NCBI GenBank assembly: GCA_035256085.1
Contig: DATEYP010000211.1
Coordinates: 1 to 5,469, forward strand
Reading direction: 5' to 3'
Origin: UBA6901 sp035256085
GTDB lineage: Bacteria > Pseudomonadota > Gammaproteobacteria > Acidiferrobacterales > UBA6901
DNA length: 5,469 nt
Shown here: positions 5,176-5,469 of the stretch, one piece after another
How positions within the stretch are numbered: the first letter of the stretch is position 1
Layout: each line of letters begins with the position of its first letter
Position numbers and translations under genes: made by a program
Notes under the pieces: model-generated
Told to the model about the DNA's origin: nothing
The model's database searches: none
What the model saw: the letters and a program-made list of their open reading frames with translations, nothing else

Positions 5176-5188
5176 AAGCGATTCGCTT
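5176..5188. promoter_or_regulatory. 13-bp palindrome AAGCGA-T-TCGCTT
   Basis: A perfect inverted repeat with a single central base, within the presumed leader of the FadL-type gene. The central gap is too small for a full RNA hairpin (the RNA would form AAGCG/CGCTT with a 3-nt loop), so a protein-binding site on DNA is the more natural reading. The binding protein is unknown. Confidence 0.35.
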
Positions 5189-5202
5189 TGCGATGAACCA
5201 CT

Positions 5203-5223
5203 ACAGCTGTACAGGCGGCCTGT
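5203..5223. promoter_or_regulatory. Overlapping ACAG/CTGT palindromes upstream of the FadL-type gene
   Basis: Three palindromes overlap in 21 bp: ACAGCTGT (5203-5210), CTGTACAG (5207-5214) and ACAGGC-G-GCCTGT (5211-5223). Together they give alternating ACAG and CTGT half-sites ending 27 nt before the ribosome site. This might be an operator for a regulator binding as stacked dimers, or RNA structure in the leader. No family can be named. Confidence 0.35.
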
Positions 5224-5264
5224 CACCCAGGCTACTTTTATTTACCGCAAGAGGAGGAGTACAA

Positions 5265-5469
5265 ATGTCTTTCAACAAGAGCAAACTCGCAGTGGCGGTG
5301 GCCGCAGCGGCAGGCCTGACGTTCTCGGCCGGCGCGTTCGCCACCAACGGCATCATGCAGGTCGGCAACGGCATGGCGGCACACGGCACGGGCGGCGCGG
5401 GACTATCCAATGCCAACGAAGCCATGTCCGGATTCGACAACCCGGCGCTGGTCAGCGGCACCGGTGACT
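5265..5469 (+). CDS. OmpP1/FadL-type outer-membrane transport protein (5' part only)
   Basis: First 68 codons of a gene that runs off the right edge. The ATG at 5265 has a very strong GAGGAGGAG ribosome site (5251-5259). Residues 1-26 are a Sec signal peptide (hydrophobic core LAVAVAAAAGLTF, cleavage after AFA). The mature N-terminus TNGIMQVGNGMAAHGTGGAG, followed by ANEAMSGFDNPALVSG, is the typical start of FadL/TodX-family barrels, with the N-terminal hatch segment and the conserved asparagine-proline-alanine (59-61). These channels let hydrophobic molecules such as fatty acids or aromatics across the outer membrane. The substrate cannot be told from this fragment. It is transcribed separately from dsrE2, since a strong terminator lies between. 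The family call is good although only the first residues are visible. Confidence 0.8.
   Translation, partial: MSFNKSKLAVAVAAAAGLTFSAGAFATNGIMQVGNGMAAHGTGGAGLSNANEAMSGFDNPALVSGTGD

Larger units (their letters stand above)
4923..5264. other. Intergenic stretch upstream of the FadL-type gene
   Basis: A 342-bp stretch with no gene I can support on either strand. Reading frames crossing it lack ribosome sites and family likeness. From about 5020 to 5058 it is strongly AT-rich, which could act as an UP element for the promoter directly after it. Between the candidate promoter and the next gene lie several short palindromes. A weak long-range inverted pair, CTGGAC and GTCCAG, occurs near 4937-4977 with a 29-nt loop and is probably not significant. 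Confidence 0.6.

Noticed and set aside
5162..5467. Plus-strand open frame overlapping the FadL-type gene
   Set aside because: A different frame from the one with the signal peptide and strong ribosome site; its Arg- and Gln-rich translation is a shadow.
1..5469. CRISPR array, insertion sequence, tRNA or rRNA
   Set aside because: Looked for regular direct repeats, transposase-like proteins with flanking inverted repeats, and cloverleaf or rRNA motifs; none seen.

Overview
The window looks like part of the chromosome of a sulfur-oxidising proteobacterium, most likely a gammaproteobacterial chemolithotroph. It is GC-rich in coding regions and carries two sulfur-oxidation modules: a periplasmic Sox thiosulfate-oxidation operon and a cytoplasmic rhd-tusA-dsrE2 sulfur-relay operon. 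The genus cannot be fixed from this sequence. I find no mobile element, CRISPR array, tRNA or rRNA, and no sign of recent transfer.

Left part, minus strand (1-1592): soxX, soxY, soxZ and the first 65 codons of soxA, in the order soxX-soxY-soxZ-soxA with gaps of 63-75 nt. SoxX is a c-type cytochrome with one CHSCH haem site. SoxY has a Tat signal and the C-terminal GGCGG carrier arm. SoxZ is its cofactor-free, Cys-free partner. SoxA is the cytochrome that pairs with SoxX. Each gap holds an inverted repeat. The one between soxZ and soxA (220-245) is a perfect 11-bp stem without a T-tract, so it may set mRNA stability rather than end transcription. The gap upstream of soxX (1593-1811) has a plausible promoter and a recurring CAGAAT/ATTCTG half-site.

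Middle, minus strand (1812-3314): a BepA-type M48 zinc metallopeptidase with TPR repeats, an outer-membrane quality-control protein with no obvious link to sulfur. A 289-bp, relatively AT-rich divergent region (3315-3603) follows, with a strong-looking sigma70-type promoter for the plus-strand genes.

Right part, plus strand (3604-4922): rhodanese, tusA and a DsrE2-type protein, closed by a near-ideal intrinsic terminator (4887-4922). A perfect 9-bp hairpin lies between tusA and dsrE2. After a 342-bp intergenic stretch with a candidate promoter and several short palindromes, the window ends inside a gene for an OmpP1/FadL-type outer-membrane channel (from 5265).

How they fit together (inference from the families): SoxAX joins thiosulfate to SoxYZ in the periplasm. 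If SoxCD is absent, which cannot be judged here, the sulfane sulfur would be stored or moved inward. Rhd, TusA and DsrE2 would then pass persulfide sulfur in the cytoplasm to a Dsr or sHdr oxidation system lying elsewhere. The FadL-type channel could bring in a hydrophobic substrate. All recognisable genes belong to known families. The less explained signals are the intergenic hairpins and the palindromes upstream of soxX and of the FadL-type gene.
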